DNA of 64,000 bases, taken from positions 35,201,892 through 35,265,891 of the forward strand of contig NC_081850.1 in assembly GCF_963259705.1 (NCBI RefSeq), read 5' to 3'. Both the position numbers and the translations under genes were made by a program. Under the pieces are notes generated by a model. That model was not told the origin of the DNA, searched no databases, and worked only from the letters and a program-made list of their open reading frames with translations. Positions within the stretch are counted from its first letter, which is position 1, and the number at the start of each line of letters is the position of its first letter. The DNA comes from Myotis daubentonii (lineage: Eukaryota > Chordata > Mammalia > Chiroptera > Vespertilionidae). Below, one piece after another: positions 45,690-57,403 of this stretch.

Positions 45690-46640
45690 TAGCCTTAAGT
45701 AATTAAAGAGCTAATGTCAGAATGTGGTAAAACTCCTCTCTGTTCTGGAGATATGGGGACTTTCTCAGGGCTTGGCCAAATAAGTGAGCATGAAACTCTA
45801 GAAAAAGAGGGGAATCTGGAGATCACATGTGTCATATGAAAAAGTGTGTGTATGAATGTGGATTCCAAGGCAAGCGCTGAGGTAAGGAGTTGGGTCCAGG
45901 TAGTTTACGGAATGGTGGTCTCGGGCAGAACAAATGAGCTCACGGAGAAAGTAAGACCCAGAAGGAAGAAAAGGCAGTAAAAGGTGTCCTACAACATGGT
46001 TTGCTGCGAGGGCAACTGGAGCTCAGTCCCGCTAGGGATGCTCTGAAAAGACAAATAGACTGTGCCTCAAAATTGCCCCGCAGGAGCACAGGGAGACTGA
46101 GGCACACATCCACCCGTTCACATCTCCCCCTTCCTGGGGTCTCGTCTGGGGGAGTTCACTCTCGCACATTCTGGGCTGGGCCTGCCTGCTGTGGAACAGT
46201 TCCTGCTGTGGAAACCCTTCCTGCTGAGACAGAGAGATGCACGTGCTTGAGAGGGAAGCTGCCAGTTTTCTGGGACTGGTCCGATGCCTGCAGGTGAGCC
46301 TAGGTGGGTTGTGGCGTCACGGGGTGGGAGACAACATCAATGCGTCAGGATGGGATCGCCACCTCTGCCCTGGCTCAGAGGGAATTTCCAGGTGGTTCTT
46401 CCTGCCCCACCTTGATCAGGAGGCAAATTTTCCTTCCTGATCATCACCCCACAGAGCGACGAAGGCCTTATGAGCATCTAGGATTTTCTCTAGTGGCTTG
46501 TCTATAGGAGATGGGTCTATGTGAAACTGAGGCGGGGTCTAGGCAGAGCCTCACGGGAAACAATAAACTTCACTTCCATCTGATGCTCAGCTGTCTGTGG
46601 GTGGCCCCGAGTTTATGGGACTCCCATAATGGTAGAAGAG
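45690..46640 (+). repeat. Unclassified, possibly LTR-like, sequence
   Basis: About 0.95 kb with near-even composition, ending in aaacaataaacttcacttcc, a polyadenylation-like AATAAA, then a ctgtctgtgggtggcc stretch. This layout resembles the R-U5 part of an LTR. No TG...CA ends or duplication were found, so it may simply be unique DNA. Confidence 0.25.
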
Positions 46641-47075
46641 GGACATGTTGGCCTGGTGCAGAGGTAACTTCCTCATAGCTTCTCAGTGCATGAAAGGTAC
46701 CTACTTCCTTCCCACAGTCCTCAGCTTCTCTTCCCTTCCCCCACCGTATTGAGTCTCAAATACTGAGATAGCGTATTCTGCTAGCTTCATTCAAAGTCTC
46801 TCTGTACCATCGACCCACTGATGAGTAGTAAAACACTAATCACATAGATTAATACTTGGGTATGCAGATTTTACCTCTCACAATTAGGAAATATCAACTT
46901 AAATGTTAAGAAAACAAACAAGGTTCCTTCATATAGGATTTCTCAGAGGCTTCAATATGCCTATGAGCCTTAACTAGCCTTAAAGTTCACAGCATTTCCC
47001 AAACTTATTTGGCCAGGAGTTGTTCACAGAGCATCTCATGAAACTAATGTTCTATAAAACACACTGTCACCCAGC
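46641..47075. other. Unique sequence
   Basis: No repeat or gene recognised. Confidence 0.35.
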
Positions 47076-47079
47076 CCAT

Positions 47080-47210
47080 TCATTTTACTCACGGGAACAT
47101 TGGGGTCCAAGGAGGGTAAGTGACTTGCTTAAGTTATTGATAGAGCCAGAACTTGAACCCAAATCTCCCGTCTTGCGGGGACCCATGCTCAATGGCAGCA
47201 CAATGGTCCC
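47080..47210 (-). mobile_element. MIR SINE, antisense
   Basis: cattttactcacgggaacat, gtaagtgacttgcttaagtt, gagccagaacttgaaccca. Confidence 0.75.
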
Positions 47211-47525
47211 CGGTGTGCCTGGGATGGACAGCTTATAAATTATGTGAATCTGTTTTTTGTTATTCAGATGGGTGTCATCCTCCTTCAATGTCTAAACCAG
47301 AGGGAAAGTTTGTATCTTTCCCATGATCTGGAATTGTCAATTAGTAGGAGAAGCAGGTAGCTAAACATAAGGAGAAAATGAGTTAATACCTCAGCCTGCT
47401 GGGTGTGACAGAGGTGGCTAGCTATACAGCAAAACATCATGCTCCGCCCACCCCATGGAGGTATGTACAGACCTAACTATTCAGGCAGGTTTGGCCATGT
47501 GACAAGTTCTCACTAATGGGCTCAC

Positions 47526-47700
47526 AATTTTTTTTATTAAACTTATTGGGGTGACATTGGTTAAGGAAATTATATAGGTTGCAAGGGTACAATTCTCTGA
47601 TATATCACCTGTGTATTGTATTGTATGTCTACAACTCAAAGTCAAATCTCCTTCCATTGCCATAAACTCAGCCCCCTCTACTTTTTACTTTCTCCACTCT
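47526..47700 (-). mobile_element. L1 3' UTR, antisense
   Basis: ttttttattaaacttattgg, gtgacattggttaaggaaat, tacaattctctgatatatca. 5'-truncated within the UTR. Confidence 0.75.
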
Positions 47701-48129
47701 CTCTTGCCCCTTCTACGGACTGGATACTGAGAACACTGGGAATACAGCAGAAGGGGGTCTGTTTCTAAACCTGCATGTGGAGAGAAGCCACAGGCTTACC
47801 TGGGAAGACTCTTACATGAGCAAGAAGTAAACTATTATGACAAACCACTGCTGTTCTAGGTTGGATACAGCAGTTCACATCGCCCTAGTTAATATGCTGA
47901 ACAATGAAAGAAAATATGGGGCAAAAGAAGAGATGACATAATGGATTCGGAAATTTGGGGGCACGGAATCATTCCATCTCAACTGGGAAGAGCATGGAAC
48001 AGAGCAGGGACTGAGGGCACTGGCACAGATGCAGCATCCCTGGCACCATGCTTTCCCCACCCACCTTTATCCAATCACTGGACCACAGCACCGCCCTAAG
48101 CATTCTTCGGAGCATCTACTTCTGTCCAC

Positions 48130-48785
48130 TCCCACTGCTACCATCTCTTGGCTGGATTACTCCAGAAACTCTCTAGCCAGTTCTATCTTCCATTAGCTGC
48201 CCTCCTCGCCTGCCTATCACGAATGCATTCTCCCTGCTGTGTTCAGGGTCATCTTTGTAATACCCACATCGAATTATGCTCACCTTCACCAGGCAGATGA
48301 ACCCCCTTCAGTTAATTCTCAAGGTGATATCAATAAAGTCCGAACTCCTCTGGACGATATGTGTGGCCCTGCGTGACATAGCCTTCTTTTCAGCTCTTGC
48401 CTCCCCTGTCTTTGGACTCTATTCTCTAGCCATTCTGAACTTTGGGCCCCTGAATGGGTCTTGCCTCTGAGCCATCACGTAGAATACTCCCACTTCCTGA
48501 AATGTCCTGCTCCTTTCTCGCCTCCCCTCCTTGGCCTTGCCCTGGCCCTTCTAATAGCTTGTCTCTCACTCTACTTAGCTGTCACCTTTTCTGGGACGGC
48601 TTCCCTGATGCTCTCACACCACATTAGCTTCCTATTTTCCATTTGTCCTTAGTACCCTGTCCATGCCCCTCACAGGACTGCCATGCTCTAATGGTATGCC
48701 TATCAGTATCCCCCCACTAAGCACTTCTCAGGTGCTTGGCACAGAGCAGGTGCTGGAAAAATATGTCTTGTTGGAATGAATGAGG
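48130..48785 (+). mobile_element. L2 LINE 3' part, sense
   Basis: ctggattactccagaaactc, aataaagtccgaactcctct, cagctcttgcctcccctgtc, cttcctgaaatgtcctgctc, tgcttggcacagagcaggtg, ending with gaatgaatgagg. Confidence 0.85.
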
Positions 48786-49129
48786 AGGGAAGAGAGGGGG
48801 GAGGATGCCCGTTCTGTAAAAGCCTAGGTAAAGAGAAAGGTTTACATGGGCAGTAAGCAAGGTCATTAAATATGAGTGGAAATAGAATCACTTTTTTCTA
48901 TACATTTATTGAACTCTGCTCCATAAAAGTCTTAAAATGATATTCCAAAGTTGCTGTATTCAGCCGATTTACAGGATTTGATGAATTGACTTCATGTATT
49001 TATGTATTAATGTGAGCAGACAAGGCAGCGCATCTCACTCATGCTCGGCAAGCCAGGACGTGAAGAACTGGCTGTTCGGTCTCAAGGGATGGAGCGCTCA
49101 CAGGGTTAAGATCTTGGCTGAAGTCAAGG
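48786..49129. other. Unique sequence
   Basis: No feature recognised. Confidence 0.35.
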
Positions 49130-49260
49130 ATGTCTGGGCTGAGTCCTGCTGTGAGACTTATCAGCCATGTGACCTTGGGCAACGGAATACTGTTTCTACA
49201 GTCCTTAGCACAGTGTCTGGTACATAATAAAAGCTCCACCACTAGTAGCAATAATTAGTA
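49130..49260 (+). mobile_element. MIR SINE, sense
   Basis: cagccatgtgaccttgggca and ttagcacagtgtctggtaca. Confidence 0.75.
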
Positions 49261-49266
49261 ACATTA

Positions 49267-49383
49267 AAGGGAAGGGGGAAAGTAGGCTTACAGTTGTGGT
49301 GAGTATGTAAAACAGAGTTTATTCTTGTAATTATTGTATTATTTTCCAGACGAACACCTTGAACCTACTTTTGCCCCACGCTG
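49267..49383. mobile_element. Mariner-type MITE
   Basis: Same family as 17140-17243: aaagtaggcttacagttgt and aacctacttttgccccac, ends diverged, TA present on the right at 49384-49385. Confidence 0.75.
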
Positions 49384-49524
49384 TATTTGCTACAAAAATT
49401 AATATTAACTTTATCATTATCCTGCCCTGCCGGGTCATGTCTAAGGTATCACCGTGGGTTTGTACACTGTGAGCAGGAAACATAACCAACAAAGACCAGC
49501 CCTATGAGGTCACCAGGGCAGACC

Positions 49525-49670
49525 TCATGCTCCTCACTGGACAGACAAGAAAACCCACAGGCAGCAAGGTGAGGAGACCTGCTCCTAGTCACGTAGCTGG
49601 CAAGGGCAGAGCCACCACTCGACCCAGCACTCCTGATGCCAGCTCTTTCCACTACACTGCACAGCCTCTG
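49525..49670 (-). mobile_element. MIR SINE, antisense
   Basis: caagaaaacccacaggcagc, gtcacgtagctggcaagggc, ccagctctttccactacact. Confidence 0.75.
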
Positions 49671-49699
49671 GGCATTCGCATGTCCAGGTGCTGCCGGCT

Positions 49700-50890
49700 T
49701 CCAAGTGCGTAAGATCAAATAGGACTTAGGCGCCCTAAATTGCACCCTGGGACTGACTGTTCCCCTCTCCCCATTCATAGGTACTTGGGATTACAGCCCC
49801 TGGGGCATCGGGCTCAGGCTGTAGTGCAGGGATGTGTCTCCTCTCCCCAGGCTGCTCACTGCCGCAGGGACAGATTCGCCCCTGGAGAAGCAGAGTGTCC
49901 TTTCACCCCCACCCCACCCCCAGGACTGGGCTGGCAATGCCAGCTGCCCCCTGCCCTGCAGAAGCCAGATGCAACTCGGGGAGACTGAACGCAAGCACCA
50001 CCTGAGCGAACACCAGGACGTGCTAAGGCTCTCGTCTGGCTCTCAGTGCAAACTGCCAAAGCAGGTCCTACGCAAAGTGCTCAGTCAGACGTACAGCCCA
50101 TAGGACCGGAGGCGTATCTTAGTCCCAGCTGTGTATTCTGCAGGAGAGGGAAGGTGGGCGTAGAAATGGGCAGGGACAACGTTCAGGATTGGTGGTGGGG
50201 TGGGGCCCCCTGAGTCCCGTTCCACTATCCTTTCTATCACACCCACCTACGTGTCTCTGGAGCATCATTGCAATTGGATAGCCCTCATGGAGACCAACTG
50301 CCTCAGGTACAGAAACCTGCTTAGGACATTTGTCAGCATTACGGGAGCCATTATTCAGCGAGGCCATCTTTAGTGACAGGAACACCTCCTGGGATGGGAC
50401 GGTTGGAGGGGAGGGGGGAGCCTGGGGACTTTGAGTAACAGAAGCCCCAAGAGAGGCCATAGAGAGCGGTGGGTCATTCTAGAGTGGTGCTTTTCAGTGT
50501 ACAGAGGAATGAGCCAGAGGGCTGACATACTCATTAGGATCTGTGAGTTCAGCCAAAAGGCCAGACCAGGGAGTGACCACCAGCCACCCAGTCACCAGGG
50601 TAGCTCTGGAGTGAGACTGGAAAATGAACACTGCCCGAGGCACCTGCCCACCCTAACCTAATGCCCTTCATAGAAGGAAGGGAAGTCTTAAGGAGGCCAA
50701 GATGGGCGCATCAGTCCTGGAAGCTCTTATGTGTTCAAAACCCCACAGGCGTCTCAGAACCTCCAGGGGGAGGTCCCTGAACCAGGATTTGCTCTAGTCA
50801 GACAGATAGAGAGCATATCAAGTACTCTGTTCTTCAGTGTCTGATCTTCCAGACCCACTCTCAGTCCTAAGCCAGAGACAGGCAACACCC
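49700..50890. other. Unique, moderately GC-rich sequence
   Basis: No repeat family recognised. Several overlapping open stretches exist on both strands (up to 113 codons) without domains. Confidence 0.4.
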
Positions 50891-50897
50891 CAAAATC

Positions 50898-51049
50898 AGG
50901 GGCAGTACGACAGTGCCATGCCGGAGGACTGAGGTCTGTCCCCAGCAGGCAACCATTCACAGGAAACTGAGAGCTGAGAGTGGTTTGAAGGAAGATTGCC
51001 ATATCTTGTGACCATATTAAATTCCATCCCATGTAAGGCAGCAGAAAGC
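50898..51049 (+). repeat. Unclassified dispersed repeat, copy A
   Basis: About 152 bp (ggggcagtacgacagtgcca ... gcagcagaaagcggttt) with a near-identical partner at 56868-57019. Clear boundaries where similarity stops. No inverted ends, tail or tRNA boxes are visible. Confidence 0.75.
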
Positions 51050-51064
51050 GGTTTTTTTAATTTT

Positions 51065-51195
51065 TAAGCCTCCATTGTCCTCCTTGGCACCCAGTACATA
51101 GAAAAGATTGAATGACAAATGACTAGGTAAATGAATGAATGAATGAATGAATGAAGTGAGCGTTTGAGTTAATGAGTAAATGAATGAACTATCTA
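51065..51195 (+). mobile_element. L2 3' end with (GAAT)n tail
   Basis: cttggcacccagtacataga and a tail of about six gaat units (51133-51156). Confidence 0.6.
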
Positions 51196-51423
51196 GGTGG
51201 AGAATAACTGTGGAAGTACACAAGGGAATTGCAGAACCTTGATGATGCATGCATAAATTTGCACAAATTCTACCCTGGAGAAAGAAGTCATTGTTTATGG
51301 AATTCCTATCAACACAGCATCTCCTCTTCTGTTCTTTACTCTCCTGCACTTTAGGTAACCAGAAACTTTTAAATTAACTGTTCTATTCTCTGAACATTTG
51401 GGCAGGATTAAAATAACTTTTGG

Positions 51424-51641
51424 TCCCGGCCGGTATGGCTCAGTGATTGAGCACCAGCCTATGCACCAAGAGGTCGCTGGCTCGATTCCTGGTGAGGGCA
51501 CATGCCCGGGTTGTGGGCTTGATTCCCAGTCAAGAGTGTTCAAGAGGCAGCTGATTGATGTTTCTTATCAATGTTTCTCTCTCCCTCTGTCTTTCTCTTC
51601 CCCTCCCTCTCTCTCTTAAAATCAATAAAAACATATTTTAA
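51424..51641 (+). mobile_element. VES SINE, sense
   Basis: tcccggccggtatggctcag to aaaatcaataaaaacatatt. TSD of about 14 bp, aaaataacttttgg, with one inserted T in the right copy (51410-51423 and 51642-51656). Confidence 0.94.
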
Positions 51642-51869
51642 AAAATAACTTTTTGGTGTTATTTCTCCATTTTTTAAATTTTTATTTATTTATTTATTTT
51701 AGCCAGTTGAATATCTGTTCTCAATCTAGAGCCCAACTGAGGTATTTTTCACTTAAACTCTTTTGGTGTCTTCTTGTCTGTTGCTACCGCCTGGTCTTGT
51801 CACCACAACATTCTTTAACACCCTGGTAGGGAAAAGGCAGACTGGCAGGATGAAGCAGGGTGGGTATTT

Positions 51870-52055
51870 GGGTGGCAGACAGCCTGGGCTCTGGAATCCT
51901 GAGTCCACCACCTAACCAAGTAGCTGTGGATGCGGTACCCACCTCTGGATAATAATGGAACTTAACCTGTGAATATGACTAGAAGTCTTCATGCAGGATG
52001 GCATTTTGCATCCCATTACACAGTGAATGCCCAATAAGTTTTCATTGTTATTAGA
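51870..52055 (+). mobile_element. MIR SINE, sense
   Basis: agcctgggctctggaatcct, gtccaccacctaaccaagta, gaatgcccaataagttttca. Confidence 0.65.
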
Positions 52056-52059
52056 GTGT

Positions 52060-53218
52060 GTGATCACGTTATCTTGTATTGCATTGCTATATTACATCCT
52101 CCTGCATATCATATCGCATTGTAGCATGTCCCACTGCGTTATATGTAGCCGTAGTATATTTATTGTGGTTAAGACCAATGACTGTCGGTGTGTTCACCAA
52201 AGTCACACCCTCCCCAGCGCTCTCCTCTAATTACTTTCTTAAGGTTCTTCCCCAGACTCCCACCACTCTTCACTTCTCTCTTAGGTACATCCGGAAAGTA
52301 GAACCTAGGGCTCTTCAGGGAGAAAAATGTACTTGTTCTTCCTTTCAGACAGCATTTAGCTCCCCCAGGGGCTGGATCACCCTGGCCTTCACCTTCTCAT
52401 CAGAGGAAGCCGCTGGGGTTCAGGGTCCTGACAAAAGCCCTGTGTTTGAGGAAGGAAATCCATTCCAAGTCTCCTTTGTTGACCGACTCTCACCCTCCCC
52501 TCCAGCATTGCTGACTCCCACTCACATCAACAACCTGTGGTTTGTCAAGTTGGTTGGAATTGTGAAAACTTAAGGTTATGAGAACTCCAGGATAGGGCCA
52601 GAGTGGAGCCTGACAGCTTATTTGATTCCCTGTACTCAGGAGGTCAAGGCCATGGGAGTATGGGTAAAAGGCCAGAGTTTTTCTAGTAGCCTTGGGCTGC
52701 TGGGCTTATGTTTGGAAGGGATTCGGAGCTGCAGACATGTTATCAAATTAAGGAAAATGGGTCCATTGACTGGCACTATGCTATGCTCATTCCAGTGGCA
52801 AACACTGTCGTTTACCTTCTCCTGTTTATATCTCCTTTAGGTCATAGTGCCCCCATATCTAGGGGGTGGCCACATGCTCAAGGAAGATGAACTCTTCACC
52901 CAGACAGAGAAGGAAGCATAGTTGGCTTATGCCAAGCGTGCCAATCCTACTCCCCTTTCCACATGATTAACTTGGGCACCTGATTCAGTTCCGACCAATG
53001 AGAACAAAGGAGCATGAGTCCTCAGAAGATTTTTGTTTCCTGTTGTGGACAAAATAGGGGCTCGAATCGTTTCTAATGGGTGCTAATGGGAAGTAACCTC
53101 GTAGGAGTGCTTGCTTTCCTAAGTGGCAGGTCATAGTGGGTAGTCATGCTCCCGGCATAACTTCTTTAGAAAAAGGTTTGTCTTTGCCTCAAGCAAGCCC
53201 TGTTCATTGTTCTTATGC
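52060..53218. other. Unique sequence
   Basis: An open stretch of 164 codons (52079-52573) has no recognised domain and its amino-acid mix is not protein-like. Nothing else recognised. Confidence 0.4.
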
Positions 53219-53226
53219 ATCTAGGC

Positions 53227-53426
53227 CAGCCAGCCGCAGGCCGTATATGGCCCGTTTGAAATGAATAAAACTAAAAACAAAAAGGACCGTACCCTTTTAT
53301 GTAATGATGTTTACTTTGAATTTATATTAGTTCACACAAACACTCCATTCATGCTTTTGTTCCAGCCCTCCGGTCCAGTTTAAGAACCCATTGTGGCCCT
53401 CGAGTCAAAAAGTTTGCCCACCCCTG
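53227..53426 (-). mobile_element. Non-autonomous hAT, fourth type
   Basis: Perfect 8-bp duplication atctaggc (53219-53226 and 53427-53434). The right end ttgcccacccctg mirrors a caggggtgggcaa start on the minus strand; the left end is eroded (cagccagccgcaggccg). 200 bp. Confidence 0.9.
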
Positions 53427-53698
53427 ATCTAGGCTAACAAGAACATGCCAGAATAATCCTCTATCCAGAACCCTTGAAGGGAGCACATAATCTTGTTAAT
53501 TATCCTGTATTCTAATCCCCACCTTGCTTTCTCCCACCTTTATTTCATCTTTCATATATACCCTCCTTAATACAAAGTGCATAAAATAAACTGCAATCTG
53601 TCATTCTAGGAAGAATTTTTCTCAGTCTGTTGAGATTTTGCTTCCAGATATATCCTCTGTTTGGCTCAAACAAAATTTTTATAAAAGTTCTCTACAGG

Positions 53699-53931
53699 GT
53701 TGGCCCTGGCTGGTGTGGCGCAGTTGGTTGAACGTTAGTTATCCTGTCCTTTGCATGGAGAAGTGTCCAGTTCAATTCTTGGCCAGGGTACATACCTGGG
53801 TTGCAGGTTTGATCCCCAGTAAGGGGTGGGCAGGAGGCAGCTGATCAATGCTTCTCTCTCATTGATGTTTCTCTCTCTCTCTCCCTCTTCCTTCCTTTCT
53901 ATCTCTAAAATCAATAAAAACATTTTTTTCT
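53699..53931 (+). mobile_element. VES SINE, sense
   Basis: gccctggctggtgtggcgca to aaaatcaataaaaacatttt. TSD aaagttctctacagg/aaagttatctacagg (53684-53698 and 53932-53946, one mismatch). Confidence 0.94.
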
Positions 53932-54130
53932 AAAGTTATCTACAGGTTTGGATGTTCTTATGTTGACACTGTTACAAAGAGAAACAGCAAGACCTTTTCT
54001 GCCTGACTTGACTGCAGTTGTCTGAGAACATGGTATTCGAGCTACGGCAACCATTTTGTGACCATGAGGCAACAAACCAAAGGCAAAGAATAGTGATGAG
54101 ATAGATTATAGAACATGGCATTTTCTATAA

Positions 54131-54441
54131 CAGTGGTTCTCAACCTTCCTAATGCCGTGACCCTTTAATACAGTTCCTCATGTTGTGGTGACCCCCAACC
54201 ATAAAATTATTTGCCCTGCTACTTCATAACTGTAATTTTGCTACTGTTATGAATCGTAATGTAAATATCTGATATGCAGGATGTATTTTCATTGTTACAA
54301 ATGGAACATAATTAAAGCATAGTGATTAATCACAAAAACAATATGTAATTATATGTGTGTTTTCTGATGGTCTTAGGTGACCCCTGTGAAAGGGTCGTTC
54401 GACCCCCAAAGGGGTAGAGACCCACAGGTTGAGAACCGCTG
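54131..54441 (+). mobile_element. SPIN-type hAT element (copy 6), full-length
   Basis: Perfect 8-bp duplication ttctataa (54123-54130 and 54442-54449). 311 bp. Closely follows copy 1, which is in the same orientation. Confidence 0.96.
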
Positions 54442-54529
54442 TTCTATAATATCACTGTACTGGTGAACAAATCTGGGACCATTTTCTTCTAGACTTTCAT
54501 GATTTGTGAGACAATTCAAAATTTCTATT

Positions 54530-54715
54530 GTTTTAGCCACTATTTTTTGTTGTTACTTGCAACCAAAGACATTTTATGTGACAAAAATGCTATTCAACTT
54601 GTGTTATAATTTATCTATTTCATGTCTGTGGATTCTGTCTTATTGATTTTTGTATTCTTAGCATTGAAGATAATCTTGGTACTTAGTGAGACTTCAATAA
54701 ATGCCTATTGAAAAA
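54530..54715 (+). mobile_element. L2 3' end, sense
   Basis: gtctgtggattctgtcttat, tgtattcttagcattgaag, gagacttcaataaatgccta. Confidence 0.55.
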
Positions 54716-55043
54716 GGTTTTTAACTGATACAAACTTCTGAAGTTGCCGAAGCATGAAGATCAGGATCCAATTTTATGTTCTATAAAATTATTGCTTCCC
54801 TCACTGCCAGGGACTTTGTCATTACTGTCTGAACCTGTTACTGCAGCCAAAGAATGACTGAGGGAGAACTAGGAAAAAGGCCTAGTATTGTGGCTACTAC
54901 TAAGAAATATCTCCTAAGAATTCCCAACAATTCCCATCAGCCACATTTAGACCTAACTCTCTAGTGATCAATGTTTCTAAACTTGGCATACATAATCAAT
55001 GAATATTTAAATTGGTATTGCCCTAGAAAAGCTAGGATATGTA

Positions 55044-55263
55044 TGTTTGTTTTTAATATATTTTTTGATTTTTTACAGAGAGGAAGGGAGAGGGATAGAG
55101 AGTTAGAAACATCGATGAGAGAGAAACATTGATCAGTTGCCTCCTGCACACCCACTACTGGGGATGTGCCCGCAACCAAGGTACGTGTCCTTGACCAGAA
55201 TCGAACCCGGGACCCTTCAGTCCACAAGCTGACACTCTATCCACTGAGCCAAACCAGCCAGGG
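55044..55263 (-). mobile_element. VES SINE, antisense
   Basis: tttacagagaggaagggaga, cctcctgcacacccactac, gaatcgaacccgggaccctt, gagccaaaccagccagggc. TSD of about 12 bp, ctaggatatgta/ctagaatatgtg. Confidence 0.94.
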
Positions 55264-55279
55264 CTAGAATATGTGTTTT

Positions 55280-55445
55280 ATACATTTAGTAAATATTTAT
55301 TTAACATGCCTTAACTACCAAGCACTGTGTGATGCATTAGAAGTATAGAGATGAACAACCACATAGCCTCTGTCCTTGAAAAGCTTGCAGTGACAAAATA
55401 AGTTCTTACAATCTAAATACAGGTATGTGCAAGGTACCATATCCA
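55280..55445 (-). mobile_element. L2 3' end, antisense
   Basis: tttagtaaatatttatttaa, gcactgtgtgatgcattag, atagcctctgtccttgaaaa. Confidence 0.55.
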
Positions 55446-55449
55446 GCCC

Positions 55450-56100
55450 TCTGAACACATCACTGAGATGCCTACCACCTTCAGTGCTACCTGAGTTAAT
55501 GAGGAAAATGAAATTCCTGGGCATACATCCATGAAAAATGTTCAAGCATGGTCCTCCTCACAGAGTTTGAAAGATGACTTTTTGCTGTCATCACCCACTG
55601 TCCTCAACATTTACTCTATATTCTCCAGAGGCACCTTTTCCCCAGACTATATCCTCTTCATCATTTACCCAGAAGTTATTTCAAGAGGAAAACAAGTTGA
55701 TAATCAGGTGAAGATGTGGGGGTTACTTTCCTAGGGGGAAAGGATTATGCTTGCTTCCCTATGGACCAGCAAATATAAAGAAAATATAAATCAGATCCCA
55801 TTCTCTCTTTTTTTTTTAAAGCTATATATTTACACTCTCGTGCTCAGTATCTCTTTTGTCCATCAGCCTCAAGGGCACCGTTCAGTTGCACATGGACTGT
55901 AAGAGTATAAAGGTACCCAACTTACAGATATGCATTTCCCCATTGGCCTGCCTTTTGTGAAAATCTCCAGGAACTGCTTTTTTCAACCCCTTTGTCTAAC
56001 GTTGCCTCCCTGCCCTCCTTTACACATCCTTCCCCCTCTCCCAATGTCCAGTCAGCAAGCCCTTAGGGATGTCCTGACCTTCTGCTGGTTGTCCCAGCTC
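55450..56100. other. Unique sequence
   Basis: No repeat or gene recognised. Confidence 0.35.
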
Positions 56101-56105
56101 CACTA

Positions 56106-56258
56106 CAGCGGGGCCTTGACTTACGAGTTTAATTCATTCCGAGACCGAGCTCGTTAACTCAAATTACTCTATCAACTCAATGCAAAAAATTGGCCGAGAG
56201 ACAGCTGGTATCTCAAAAAACTCGTTAGTCGGGACACTCGTAAGTCAAGGCCCCACTG
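56106..56258 (-). mobile_element. Tc1/mariner-superfamily MITE
   Basis: Ends cagcggggccttgacttacg and cgtaagtcaaggccccactg, TA on both sides (56104-56105 and 56259-56260). 153 bp, reverse of the copy at 26212. Confidence 0.94.
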
Positions 56259-56589
56259 TATTTCTTCTTGGCGAGGCATTGATTCCAGAGCCTGACTGCT
56301 TGGGATTGAAGCTCACCGTCTCCACTTAGTTACTCTTACTCCCTGGGTCTCAGCGATTTCATCTATAAATCGAGATTTACCGCCTTGCCTTCTGATAACC
56401 ATCATGGGCTTCTAATTTGCCAGCTTGGATCACTGAACCCTCTTAGCTGATCTACTGTAACTGATCACCACCTATACTCACGGCCGTGGAATCACAAGCA
56501 GTACCACCATGTATTTAAGACTCATTCTTCAATCTGTGAGAAGGCGTCAAACTGTGTACTTATTATTTGTGTCTTTTTCTCTGTATATA

Positions 56590-56860
56590 TGTATCATACT
56601 TTCATAAAATATCTACTTTTATATTTTGCATTTGTGTTAAATCCACTTAGCTCTTCTATTTTCACACTCTGCTCTCTTTTTCTCTCTTACTTTCTAATTC
56701 AAAAGGATTTAACATATATACATAGTTCTTTTAGAAAAATAATACAAAACAGGACAGCAAAGAATAAAGATGTAAAACTATCCATTTCCATTCCCAGCAC
56801 CCAAGAATAACCACCGCTGATCTTTTCATAAGTTTGTTCCCTAGACTCACACCACTCTTT
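56590..56860. repeat. Possible old L1 3' fragment
   Basis: AT-rich text with ccatttccattcccagcac and ccaagaataaccaccgctg resembles an old L1 3' UTR. Weak. Confidence 0.35.
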
Positions 56861-56867
56861 ATTTCAG

Positions 56868-57019
56868 AGGCAGTACCACGGTGCCATGCCGGAGAACTGA
56901 GGTCTGTCCCCGCAGGCAACCATTCACAGGAAACTGAGAGCTGAGCGTGGGTCGGAGGATTACCACATCTTGTGACCATATTAAATTCCATCCCATGTAA
57001 GGCAGCAGAAAGCCGTTTT
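56868..57019 (+). repeat. Unclassified dispersed repeat, copy B
   Basis: Partner of 50898-51049, about 90% identical by eye. Shared words include caggcaaccattcacaggaa, actgagagctgag and ttgtgaccatattaaattcc. Same orientation. Confidence 0.75.
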
Positions 57020-57160
57020 GCAACCTTTTTAATGTCATCTACCTATACATTCCAGGATATTATTTTGAAAGGCTGGGTTATGTTTACTTAATGGGTGTAA
57101 CACAACTATTAAACCAATTCCAGGATTTAGCAGTGCTGCCATGAACAGCTGAGTCTAAAT

Positions 57161-57395
57161 CAGTGATGGCGAACCTATGACACGTATGTCAGAGGTGACA
57201 CGCAAACTCATTTTTTTGGTTGATTTTTCTTTGTCAAATGGCATTTAAATATATAAAATAAATAACAAAAATATAAGTCTTTGTTTTACTATGGTTGCAA
57301 ATATCAAAAAATTTCTATATGTGACACGGCACCAGAGTTAAGTTAGGGTTTTTCAAAATGCTGGCATGCCGAGCTCAAAAGGTTCACCATCACTG
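57161..57395 (-). mobile_element. Non-autonomous hAT, intact copy
   Basis: Ends cagtgatggcgaacc and ggttcaccatcactg. Perfect 8-bp duplication gtctaaat (57153-57160 and 57396-57403). 235 bp. It is the uninterrupted relative of the VES-split copy at 18217 and shows what that one looked like before. Confidence 0.96.
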
Positions 57396-57403
57396 GTCTA
57401 AAT

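Noticed and set aside
52079..52573. 164-codon open frame, the longest in the window
   Set aside because: No recognisable motif, rich in Ser/Pro/Thr as expected from local pyrimidine-rich DNA, and no splice or promoter context.
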